Positions 22,066 through 28,950 of a DNA stretch of 36,599 nucleotides are shown here, piece by piece. The notes below the pieces were generated by a model. That model was not told where the DNA came from. It made no database searches and was given only the letters and a program-made list of their open reading frames with translations. A program made the translations under genes and the position numbers. The stretch spans positions 1-36,599 of IMG/VR virus record IMGVR_UViG_3300029309_000120, one strand, 5' to 3'. Numbering within the stretch: the first letter of the stretch is position 1; the number at the start of each line of letters is the position of its first letter. The DNA is from a virus.

Positions 22066-22249
22066 GGTCTTTCTTCTTGGCGCGCGCCATGGCGACGTCT
22101 CTATCAGAGACAGATGACGCGCCTGCTCTTTTGCGAAGATCAGCGTTAGAGACAGAGGATGCACCTTTCTTGGTGGTCTTCTTCTTTGACGCTGCCTTCT
22201 TAAATTTAGCGAGCAATGCTGCTGGCATTTTCTTTGGCTTCTTCTTCAT
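22019..22249 (-). CDS. Small basic protein, cassette gene 6
   Basis: A 76-aa protein, about one third Lys, with an internal duplication (KKGASSVSNADLRKRAG / GASSVSDRDVAMARAKK). Lys-rich blocks stand at both ends (MKKKPKKM; KKKVVRKKAVRKK). It looks like a nucleic-acid-condensing protein. It is the last gene of the late transcript; its start overlaps the previous stop (ATGA). Its C-terminus is coded opposite the Pro/Ser-rich end of the rightward gene. Confidence 0.65.
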   Translation of the reverse strand: MKKKPKKMPAALLAKFKKAASKKKTTKKGASSVSNADLRKRAGASSVSDRDVAMARAKKKDPMKKKVVRKKAVRKK

Positions 22250-22401
22250 CTTCCAAGATCTCCTATCCCTGGTTCATGGTGAAATACTATCTTCTGCCCA
22301 CGAGCTCTAGCTTCCTTTTGCTTTTCTTTAATATCCTTAGCGAGTGACTTCTGGCATTGTCTCGATAGGTTACCAAGCCGTGGTCTCTTTCGACCTTTCA
22401 T
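22246..22401 (-). CDS. Small basic protein, cassette gene 5
   Basis: A 51-aa frame: MKGRKRPRLGNLSRQCQKSL, then a Lys-rich helix (AKDIKEKQKEARARGQKIVF) and HHEPGIGDLGR. The start overlaps the previous stop, and the stop overlaps the next start (ATGA both times), which strongly supports a real coupled gene. No family recognised. Confidence 0.6.
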   Translation of the reverse strand: MKGRKRPRLGNLSRQCQKSLAKDIKEKQKEARARGQKIVFHHEPGIGDLGR

Positions 22402-22661
22402 TTCTTCTTCCTTGTCTTTTTGAACGTAGAAACATTGCGAGGCTTGCCGCCACTTGGGAGACCAGCCTTGCGCTTACGCTTAACTGCGGATGCTTTTTGC
22501 GCCTTACTCATGCGTTTTGCCTTAGCCTTCGGCACGCACTTGGGGTAGCCCTTGCCACCTGCCTTCTTACGGCCACAGGACGGGTGTGAGCCGTCTTTCT
22601 TTTTGCGACTGATGTCTACCCACTCCTCGGCAAACCACTTCTTCAGGCCTGTCTTAGCCAT
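22398..22661 (-). CDS. Small basic protein, DUF5872-like, cassette gene 4
   Basis: An 87-aa protein: GLKKWFAEEWVDISRKKKDG, CGRKKAGGKGYPKCVPKAKA, then AKRMSKAQKASAVKRKRKAG. This 'KKWF.E.WVDISR ... CGR ... KGYPKCVP..KA..M' signature belongs to a small family I recall as DUF5872, found in phages and large DNA viruses of protists. Two Cys (CGR, KCVP) could bind a metal. It is strongly basic and may be a virion DNA-associated protein (inference). TAATG overlap with the gene before. Confidence 0.75.
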   Translation of the reverse strand: MAKTGLKKWFAEEWVDISRKKKDGSHPSCGRKKAGGKGYPKCVPKAKAKRMSKAQKASAVKRKRKAGLPSGGKPRNVSTFKKTRKKK

Positions 22662-22849
22662 TACTTCTTGGCCTTGCGCTTGGTCTTAGTGCTGGTTTTC
22701 TTAGTGCGCCATGAACCACCCATCTTTTTGTACTCTTTGACGGCATATGCGTTGGCATATGCGGATGGATAAACATCAAACTTAGCGCGTGCTTTTGATT
22801 TTGCGCGAGACCACTTGCCAGGGTCTGTTGGTACATTTTTAGTTGCCAT
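22661..22849 (-). CDS. Small basic protein, cassette gene 3
   Basis: 62 aa from ATG 22849 (a GTG at 22852 would add one residue). The core WSRAKSKARAKFDVYPSAYANAYAVKEYKKMGGSW is a small domain I recall in many marine phages and some giant viruses. A Lys/Thr-rich tail (KKTSTKTKRKAKK) follows. TGATG coupling links it to the preceding gene. The function is unknown. Confidence 0.75.
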   Translation of the reverse strand: MATKNVPTDPGKWSRAKSKARAKFDVYPSAYANAYAVKEYKKMGGSWRTKKTSTKTKRKAKK

Positions 22850-23022
22850 CACTTGCCAACTTTCTTCATAGCTTCTTTGTGAGCCTGCGTGAAAGTTTTG
22901 CCAGATCGCATCGACCTACGCATCTCAGACATGTGCTTCTTCGTGTGATGCACTGAGTGAGCTTTAAGCGTTTTCTCTTGCTTTGCTGTGAGCTTCTTTG
23001 CTGGTTTCTTCTTTGCAGCCAT
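22849..23022 (-). CDS. Small basic protein, cassette gene 2
   Basis: A 57-aa frame: MAAKKKPAKKLTAKQEKTLK, then HSVHHTKKHMSEMRRSMRSGKTFTQAHKEAMKKVGK. The pattern 'L...HS.HH..KHM..MR..M..G..F..AH..AM..VG' is one I recall from many phages and giant viruses. Its ATG overlaps the endolysin's TGA, and its own TGA overlaps the next ATG. Four His sit close together in a helix. Role unknown. Confidence 0.75.
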   Translation of the reverse strand: MAAKKKPAKKLTAKQEKTLKAHSVHHTKKHMSEMRRSMRSGKTFTQAHKEAMKKVGK

Positions 23023-23483
23023 CACTTGATCCTTTCATCAATCACAACTCGACCATCGGGCTTTTGGTGACCGATTTCATTTTGTCTATTCTCTGGCCTA
23101 GCGGTCGGGTGACCGAGACTGATATGAATCCAGCCGCGTTCGAGGAGTAGTTGTCCTACATTGAGACGCTTCTCGCGAACTTCAGTGGCTAGTTTCTCAA
23201 ATGCTTCCTTTAAGTCGCCTCGATAAAGACTGAAGTCACAAGCCTCCCCTCGCATGTGCTGGCTGCGGGTTGAACCGTTGACACGTTTGTTCAATGTAGG
23301 CCCACGAAAGGAGGAGTGGACTCTAATGGGGGAGTTAACGATTGCTCGCACCCGCTCCATGAGCATCGCAGTCAGGTAGATAGCGCAGGCGTAATTCTTG
23401 GCTTCCTTCTTATTCTCAAGGAACAAGTCACTGTGCCCGGTGGTCGTCATCTCATCCCACGTAAAATGGTCTGTGAGCTTCAT
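23022..23483 (-). CDS. Endolysin, M15-type peptidase
   Basis: 153 aa from ATG 23483 (TGATG with the previous gene, GGAAG upstream; the GTG at 23495 is less likely). It matches Peptidase_M15 (D-Ala-D-Ala carboxypeptidase/endopeptidase type): an N-terminal LTDHFTWDEM motif, VHSSFRGPTLN, the zinc site SQHMRGEACDF (H76, D83) and WIHISL (H120). It should cut peptidoglycan crosslinks at lysis. No signal peptide is visible, so export depends on the holin encoded nearby. Confidence 0.88.
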   Translation of the reverse strand: MKLTDHFTWDEMTTTGHSDLFLENKKEAKNYACAIYLTAMLMERVRAIVNSPIRVHSSFRGPTLNKRVNGSTRSQHMRGEACDFSLYRGDLKEAFEKLATEVREKRLNVGQLLLERGWIHISLGHPTARPENRQNEIGHQKPDGRVVIDERIK

Positions 23484-23767
23484 CAGCACTTCCACCGTCG
23501 ACGTGCCTGACGCAGGCGACTGTTAGGATTCTTCGCGGCCTTGGGGAACTTTTTCATCTGACCAGCGGACCTAGCGCAGTAGGACTTGCGGCGCTTAGCG
23601 GCCTTGCTGCCCTTCTTCACTTTGCCGGTGACCGCACCTTTGAGCTTAGAGCCAGGGTTGTCGCGGCGATACTTGGCGATGCCCTTCTTAGTCATGCCTG
23701 CACCGGCTTTAGTCGGGCGCTTATGACCACCTTTGATGGTGTGGCCTTTCATACTGCCTTTTGCCAT
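23483..23767 (-). CDS. Small basic protein, DUF6321-like, cassette gene 1
   Basis: A 94-aa, very basic protein. Gly/Lys-rich start, then MTKKGIAKYRRDNPGSKLKGAVTGKVKKGSKAAKRRKSYCARSAGQMKKF and NPNSRLRQARRRWKC. The block 'GSKAA.RRKS(F/Y)CAR..G..KK' with 'DPNSR......RW.C' is a family I recall as DUF6321, widespread in marine phages and also in giant viruses. Two Cys stand at fixed spots. A DNA-binding or core-protein role is plausible but unproven. The gene lies directly before the endolysin. Confidence 0.78.
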   Translation of the reverse strand: MAKGSMKGHTIKGGHKRPTKAGAGMTKKGIAKYRRDNPGSKLKGAVTGKVKKGSKAAKRRKSYCARSAGQMKKFPKAAKNPNSRLRQARRRWKC

Positions 23768-23768
23768 C

Positions 23769-23966
23769 TCACCACCTCACCTTTAATCCGGCCACAGCGG
23801 CCCAGTCCTGGGTCGACGCTGCGTGTGCGTTTGCGACGAGTGAAACGGTCTCATTGATTTTCGCAGCAGCAGACAAACTACTACGAAGCTGGCCATTGCG
23901 CTTAATGACGCCAAGGCCGAGGTCCAGCCCGCTATTCTTTGGAACCGCCGCCAACGCACTGGTCAA
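23769..23966 (-). CDS. Possible small protein between holin and basic gene
   Basis: A 65-aa frame with a TTG start at 23966 overlapping the holin stop (TTGA): LAAVPKNSGLDLGLGVIKRNGQLRSSLSAAAKINETVSLVANAHAASTQDWAAVAGL. No strong SD or motif. The tight packing between its neighbours supports it; the weak start and lack of recognised family count against. Confidence 0.45.
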   Translation of the reverse strand: MTSALAAVPKNSGLDLGLGVIKRNGQLRSSLSAAAKINETVSLVANAHAASTQDWAAVAGLKVRW

Positions 23967-24232
23967 TCCTTGGGTGAGCTGGCTTCCTGCTTTCCCACTT
24001 CGGCAACCGCTTCAGCGCCCGCAAGAGCCGCTTTTACTTTGGCGCGAGACAGGTTGTAGCTACCGCCGCAGATCGCAGCGATGACGCCACCTACCGCACT
24101 AAGCCAGCCCGCATTGCCATCACCTAGCACCTGCTCAGCGATCGCCATAGCAAGTCCCAAAATAAGACCGCAGACGGTTACTAGAAACTCTGATGACTTA
24201 AGCCCATTAGTCTTGCCTTTGACGTTTGGCAT
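23963..24232 (-). CDS. Holin-like membrane protein
   Basis: 89 aa from ATG 24232 (AAGGGGG upstream). Two membrane segments: FLVTVCGLILGLAMAIAEQVL (about 16-36) and WLSAVGGVIAAICGGSYNLSRA (43-64), then a charged tail. The small size, two-span topology and position just upstream of the endolysin fit a class II holin that would open the inner membrane at lysis. Its start lies within the end of the preceding gene. Confidence 0.75.
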   Translation of the reverse strand: MPNVKGKTNGLKSSEFLVTVCGLILGLAMAIAEQVLGDGNAGWLSAVGGVIAAICGGSYNLSRAKVKAALAGAEAVAEVGKQEASSPKD

Positions 24233-24515
24233 GTTCAATCCCCCTTTGAAATGCTAGGAACTCCCTAAACTCTTCTCTAAACTCGCACAAATCCCGGTGC
24301 ATTGTTTTCTGCTTCTCTCGAAGCTCTGCTACATCTTGCTCGACTCTTTGATTGCGCTCCTCAAGAATCCGCAAAGTTCCTTGATTCTGCTTGATGTTGT
24401 CATACGTCGAGCCCCCATTGGCTTTCGCTTTTCTCGCCTCGTACACGCGCATAGCCAACAACATGGCCATAGTCAGCAAGCCGGTGATACCCCCACTGGC
24501 AAGCGTCTCCTCCAT
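24207..24515 (-). CDS. Membrane-anchored coiled-coil protein, possible spanin
   Basis: 102 aa from ATG 24515 (GGAG 6 bases upstream). One N-terminal membrane segment (GGITGLLTMAMLLAMRVYEA, about 8-25) is followed by a long charged coiled coil (LEERNQRVEQDVAELREKQKTMHRDLCEFREEFREFL). This layout matches i-spanins (Rz-like) and some auxiliary holin proteins, and the position in the lysis cluster agrees. No overlapping Rz1-like lipoprotein frame was noticed. Confidence 0.65.
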   Translation of the reverse strand: MEETLASGGITGLLTMAMLLAMRVYEARKAKANGGSTYDNIKQNQGTLRILEERNQRVEQDVAELREKQKTMHRDLCEFREEFREFLAFQRGIEHAKRQRQD

Positions 24516-24516
24516 G

Positions 24517-24855
24517 TCAGTCTCCATCATCCGGTGGCGGGATGTTACCTGCCCACTCTGCGGCCTGCGGTTGCGTGTAAATAGCCCAGCCAGTCGCTCG
24601 AAATTGGTCGAGGTCACCGCCTGACATCAAGGTCGGGGAGTTGCATTTCCATATGGTGTGAACGCCATCGCTCGCACCAAGGGCACAATTTGCCCGGTTG
24701 AACTCTGCCGATGTTCGGTAGGTCGGATGGACCATCACCGGCGGGCCTTCAGGGTCCGGCCATGTCTGATAGTCGTATCGAGTGACCGCCGCTGGCAGGT
24801 CATCGTCGAGGTTGCCCGCCGGCACCAATAGATATACCCATGTTCCACTACTCAT
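24517..24855 (-). CDS. Hypothetical protein after the LamG gene
   Basis: A 112-aa soluble protein, rich in Trp, Pro, Asp and Tyr (MSSGTWVYLLVPAGNLDDDLPAAVTRYDYQTWPDPEGPPV, ending PPPDDGD). Its start overlaps the LamG gene's end by 8 bases. It may be a tail-fibre accessory or chaperone-like partner, judged only by position. I do not recognise it. Confidence 0.65.
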   Translation of the reverse strand: MSSGTWVYLLVPAGNLDDDLPAAVTRYDYQTWPDPEGPPVMVHPTYRTSAEFNRANCALGASDGVHTIWKCNSPTLMSGGDLDQFRATGWAIYTQPQAAEWAGNIPPPDDGD

Positions 24856-27568
24856 TGTTTAATCCTTTTATGAGACGTAAATCGGAGTTGTAGATTTGTT
24901 TTATTTCGTTTTCAGACAATGGCCCTCGATAAAAACGCAGGCAAGCTATAGGTCCTCTTGCTTCATTCGTGCCACCTGGCAAATAATCACCAATCGCGAT
25001 ATTTGAGATAGCCGGCGAGCCCGTCTGAGTGACACTGGTATCCGTAGCGTTAAGCACACCATCAAAATATGCTTTACCCGTCGTAGGTGTTCCATGTGTG
25101 ATTGTTGCGGCGTAGTGGTGCCACTCTCCATCGAGCGATAATGTCCCCGTCTTGAGTCTGAGCCGGGTGGTACTAGTACCACCGTCGCCAGCTTCTAGCC
25201 AAATTTGATTAGCGCTCGTTACATAAACGCCGTTTTGATTTGCGACGGCCCCATCTTCCGAGTAGTAAATTGTTGAAAACACGCCGCGTTTTTGAAGGCG
25301 AAAGAAAACGGACACTGTAAATCCGTCAGGATGCTTTGGGAAGATCGACTCTTGCGCTGGAATTAGAGCGTGAGAATCAACAGTGCTAGGGTCGCTGAAG
25401 AAGTTTAAAACACTAACACCCTTCCGTTTCATAGAGAAGTCACCGACAATGGTTGAGCCGCTGGCGTTTTCTGGGAATGACGCCATAATAGGATCACCAA
25501 TTACGGTCAAATCGTTTGATCCTTTTCGGTCCTTAATCGTTGTTAGATCATCCATAAACCAGAGATTCGTCAACGCAGAACTCGACGCATAGTTGCCTGT
25601 GTTATTTCGCGGATCGTGGCCAGGCCCCTGATTGTAAAGCTCTAACATCTCGGCCGTGCTTAAGTCATCAGACCAAAACCCCATATTGGAGCAAATACCA
25701 TTGCACGCAAGAGCTGCACTGTGTCGTCCGAAGATGCGATATGCGGTACCTAGCCAATCAAGGGTAAAGCTCGTAGTGTGTAAAACGCCGTTCTTATAAA
25801 CGCCTGCCGATGTTATCCCAACATGAGACCACTCGCCAACCGCGCAACTGACACCGGTGTTGAAGGTTCCCGCCGTTGAGCTGTGATAAATAATCTGGCT
25901 TCCATCATAATAAAACTGGTACAAGCCAGGGGTGTTTACCTCAATCCAAAGATCAGAATCGCTACTAGGACCATTGAACCACCAAAACGCAATCGTAAAA
26001 TCGGAATCGAAAGCTGGGATTGTAGCCGACAACTTTTCCGCTGTGTTGTCGTCCCAATAAATCCTCGAAGCGCTCTGCTGCAATCCCAATTGTGGACACG
26101 GTACGGGTTGAGCGAATACCATAGACGCCGACCCCTCGTCTTTCGCTGGCTTGCCATCTGCGCCCATGTCTTGAAAGCGTCGACCACCCGTCCCGCCGGT
26201 GTCATTGTAATCGCTCAGTGGATAGTACCGTCTCAAATTGCTAGCACTAACGCCAGTTGGCAAGACTTGCTCAGGGTTGTGGTATAGCTCGCGAACTTGG
26301 GCCGCTGTCAATGTGGTGTCGAAAAGTTGAATCGATGCGATCTGTCCATCAAAGAATTGAGACTTTGACCCCGCTGGTTCACGACATCCAATCTCAAAAG
26401 TGTTATTTGTAGATCCAACTGCTGTGCTTGGTGTATCCGTAAATGAAACGCCGTTGACATAAAATGTCAAAGACGTTGCGTCGAAATTCCAAACCGCACA
26501 AAGGAAAGTCCAAGCCCCCACCGTAACCTGGGTATTGGCAAAATGATTAACCTTAGTAAAGCCGGACGCATAGACCGCCGAGACCGCGTAGGAGGTACCA
26601 TTCTGATAAATCGTAAATTGATTATTGTTCGTATCAATTGTATTACTGATAATCGTCTTGTTTCCTGACGTGGATACATCAGGATTTACCCAGCAGGCCA
26701 AAGTTGCTTTTGCGCCACTTGTGTTAATACTTAGCGTTGCAGTGGATGAGAGACCGTCGGCACTCCCATCAAAATCCACCCCCCTGCCCGTAAAGCACCT
26801 AGCCTGAGCCGCCCCGCGTGCCAAGTCGAGACCGTGTGGGAGTTGAGGTTTAGTAACCCCATATGTAACAGTACCGCGATCCTCTACTGTTGTAGCATTG
26901 CCGGTAGAGTCGGTATTATTTGCGGCAAGTTCAAAATAAAATTGGCAAGCCTGAATCGCGTTAACTTCTGCGAAGGTTTGCGCTCGCATGATTTGCCGAA
27001 CCTGGTCTTGTGTCAAAACGGCATTGTAGAGAGCATATTTCGCCATATAGCCACCCATGCTCAAAGATCCCGCGCTTGCATCATTTTGAAAAGTTGCAAT
27101 CCCCCCGTCGGCTATTCCGGACCCACTTGGCAAAGTAAGAGCTGACGCCGGTTGTGAGCCTAACGTTTGCTCAACTCCGTTAAGATAACACTTAACCGCT
27201 GTCCCGTCTTGACTTAATGTGAAGCAAACATGATTCCAGACCCTAGCCTCGAAAGCGTTTGCGACGTCGTAGCTTGCGCCTAGTTGCTTGCTATGAAATC
27301 GCAGTGAGTTTGCGGTGATACTGCCAAATGCCACTTGACCAAAGAACCCATTATACCGAGTCGCACTTTCGCCATTGTGCCACATCCAATATGTGACACT
27401 CAGACCATTAGTGAATGTGAAATCTGGATCAAACTGAATTGCGTTTCCTGCGTTTTGCGTTGAGTTGAACGATCCTTCACCGCAAAAAAAAGGCTCACTC
27501 CGAAAACCTACATCCGCTGTTATGCCGCGCTTGGGATAGCTCCTGGCTATGTCCTTCGGTGGTGCCAT
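24848..27568 (-). CDS. Four-domain LamG/concanavalin-like tail protein, receptor-binding candidate
   Basis: A 906-aa protein built of four lectin-like jelly-roll modules, roughly residues 40-195, 255-430, 500-650 and 715-895. Each shows strands such as FTNGLSVTYWMWH / KATLACWVNP / FTIAFWWFN / FTVSVFFRL, then a W-x-H/F-x-C/G-x-T strand (VWNHVCFTLS, AWTFLCAVWN, EWSHVGITS, EWHHYAATIT) with YxNGV (YLNGVEQ, YVNGVSF, YKNGVLH, YFDGVLN), and closes with an 'x-Q/E-V/I/M-x-x-L/I-Y/M' helix (QVRQIM, QVRELY, EMLELY, EIKQIY). LamG domains commonly bind glycans, so this is the leading host-receptor protein. TAATG overlap with the gene before. Confidence 0.85.
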   Translation of the reverse strand: MAPPKDIARSYPKRGITADVGFRSEPFFCGEGSFNSTQNAGNAIQFDPDFTFTNGLSVTYWMWHNGESATRYNGFFGQVAFGSITANSLRFHSKQLGASYDVANAFEARVWNHVCFTLSQDGTAVKCYLNGVEQTLGSQPASALTLPSGSGIADGGIATFQNDASAGSLSMGGYMAKYALYNAVLTQDQVRQIMRAQTFAEVNAIQACQFYFELAANNTDSTGNATTVEDRGTVTYGVTKPQLPHGLDLARGAAQARCFTGRGVDFDGSADGLSSTATLSINTSGAKATLACWVNPDVSTSGNKTIISNTIDTNNNQFTIYQNGTSYAVSAVYASGFTKVNHFANTQVTVGAWTFLCAVWNFDATSLTFYVNGVSFTDTPSTAVGSTNNTFEIGCREPAGSKSQFFDGQIASIQLFDTTLTAAQVRELYHNPEQVLPTGVSASNLRRYYPLSDYNDTGGTGGRRFQDMGADGKPAKDEGSASMVFAQPVPCPQLGLQQSASRIYWDDNTAEKLSATIPAFDSDFTIAFWWFNGPSSDSDLWIEVNTPGLYQFYYDGSQIIYHSSTAGTFNTGVSCAVGEWSHVGITSAGVYKNGVLHTTSFTLDWLGTAYRIFGRHSAALACNGICSNMGFWSDDLSTAEMLELYNQGPGHDPRNNTGNYASSSALTNLWFMDDLTTIKDRKGSNDLTVIGDPIMASFPENASGSTIVGDFSMKRKGVSVLNFFSDPSTVDSHALIPAQESIFPKHPDGFTVSVFFRLQKRGVFSTIYYSEDGAVANQNGVYVTSANQIWLEAGDGGTSTTRLRLKTGTLSLDGEWHHYAATITHGTPTTGKAYFDGVLNATDTSVTQTGSPAISNIAIGDYLPGGTNEARGPIACLRFYRGPLSENEIKQIYNSDLRLIKGLNNE

Positions 27569-27960
27569 TACTGCATGTCCAAGCCGAGGACGTGGCCGAA
27601 CACGGTCGTCACGCCTGCGTCGTTAACTGCATCAAAGGCAATGCGATCTATGTCTGCGGCAGCCGTGCTAGGTGTCGGAGCAATGCCAGAGTCAAACTTG
27701 ATGCTGCCGAATGCGATTGCCTTAGAACCACCAGTGCCTTGCACGAAATCCACAACCACTGAACGGCCCTCATTGGACGGAACCGCAGAGAACGCAATCG
27801 CGGTGATGCTGGCTGTAATCGTCAGCTCTTGATAGTAGCCATTAGAGAAATCAATGGTGATATTTCCTGACACATCGGCCTTGAAAAAGTCGCCTTCGCC
27901 CATCTTGCCGCCGCCACCACCGCCCTCGCCTTCGGGTACGGTTACGATTGTCTGAGTCAT
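27568..27960 (-). CDS. Beta-rich tail-fibre-associated protein
   Basis: A 130-aa protein with a Gly hinge near the start (PEGEGGGGGGKMGEG), then NITIDFSNGYYQELTITASITAIAFSAVPSNEGRSVVVDFVQGTG..AIAFGSIKF, ending in FGHVLGLDMQ. This 'GxhTIDFSxGxxxxhTLTxxxTxhxFSxxP..Gxxhxhxhxxxx' layout is common in tail-fibre accessory modules of phages (from memory). GGAGG stands before its ATG; ATGA overlap with the gene upstream. It probably links or decorates the fibre. Confidence 0.7.
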   Translation of the reverse strand: MTQTIVTVPEGEGGGGGGKMGEGDFFKADVSGNITIDFSNGYYQELTITASITAIAFSAVPSNEGRSVVVDFVQGTGGSKAIAFGSIKFDSGIAPTPSTAAADIDRIAFDAVNDAGVTTVFGHVLGLDMQ

Positions 27961-28322
27961 CAGTAGCCTCCTTCAACCTCGATATACACCTGACCAGTAG
28001 AACCACTGGCTTTTGTATATTCAATGCGGAACTTCGGAACGTTGTAGCTCACGGCGAAAGTGACACCGTTGCCTGTCGTAAATGGACCTGCGCTGATTGA
28101 CTCTTGTGTCTGAGTGCCATCATGTAGAATACGCATAAGCTTTACATCGCTAATCTGCGCTGTGCCTTTATTAAACACAGCGACGGTAAGTTCTTTCTTG
28201 TGAAAAAACTCGAACGCTGGCGACCCTGCGGCTTCGTTAATGGCAGTGTCGCCAGACTCTGAGTCGAGGACCTTAACAATCTGGCCCACATGTGTTGATT
28301 TACCTGTAACTGTTAATGCCAT
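27960..28322 (-). CDS. Beta-rich structural protein
   Basis: A 120-aa protein rich in Val, Thr, Ser and Gly with alternating strands (ELTVAVFNKGTAQISDVKLMRIL, VTFAVSYNVPKFRIEYTKA, GQVYIEVEGGY). It looks like a small immunoglobulin- or jelly-roll-like virion protein between the internal proteins and the fibre genes. I recognise no named family. SD CAGGAGA. Confidence 0.65.
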   Translation of the reverse strand: MALTVTGKSTHVGQIVKVLDSESGDTAINEAAGSPAFEFFHKKELTVAVFNKGTAQISDVKLMRILHDGTQTQESISAGPFTTGNGVTFAVSYNVPKFRIEYTKASGSTGQVYIEVEGGY

Positions 28323-28323
28323 G

Positions 28324-28950
28324 TCAGGTCTCCTGTATCGCTTGCATTGGGGTTTCGAAGGCTGCTGCTGACTTCGCCAGTTTGCCCACTCCTCCCTGTG
28401 TCATGTTAACCCCACCGCCCTGTTCTTGACCAGGGGATGAGTATAATTGTTGATTCATTGCCACGAACTCGGGTGAGACCGTGGATTCCATACCCGCGCC
28501 GTAAGCTAAGCCCATTTGTACACGAGATGCGTAGGGTAGTTCTTTGCGGTTCTCTATGAACTTCTCCATCGCGGCATCTGTCACTCGCGCGTAGAGATCT
28601 GGGTAGATTGCCTGAAATGGCTCTGTCACTTGAGGCGACAATGTGTTGGTTGCCAGATGGTAGAAATACGTGTTGATGGGGTCATTGATGACTCGAACCG
28701 CAGCGTCAAAGTTCTCCATCTGCTCGGGTGTTGGCTCTGGCTCGTACAAGTCAAAAGGTGCCTGTGGTGCGAGTTCAGGGACCTTCTCTGAGAGATAGGT
28801 GAAGGCCCGTGTGACAGTGCCCTGCATGGCGTCGTTAAAGATTGGCAAAGACTCAGATGTAGCCTGCCCCATGGCAGCCTCTAGTTTTGTTGGATCATCC
28901 CTGAGCTCTTTAATCTTGTTTACCGATCTCTTGTATAGCTCCTTATCCAT
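28324..28950 (-). CDS. Helical virion-type protein
   Basis: 208 aa from ATG 28950, which overlaps the upstream gene's TGA; GGAGGGG stands before it. The longer frame to 29073 is not preferred. It is mainly helical (MDKELYKRSVNKIKELRDDP..., AMEKFIENRKELPYASRVQMGLAYGAGME) with a Gly/Gln-rich stretch near the end. It probably belongs to the internal/ejection set, by position. Not recognised. Confidence 0.7.
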   Translation of the reverse strand: MDKELYKRSVNKIKELRDDPTKLEAAMGQATSESLPIFNDAMQGTVTRAFTYLSEKVPELAPQAPFDLYEPEPTPEQMENFDAAVRVINDPINTYFYHLATNTLSPQVTEPFQAIYPDLYARVTDAAMEKFIENRKELPYASRVQMGLAYGAGMESTVSPEFVAMNQQLYSSPGQEQGGGVNMTQGGVGKLAKSAAAFETPMQAIQET

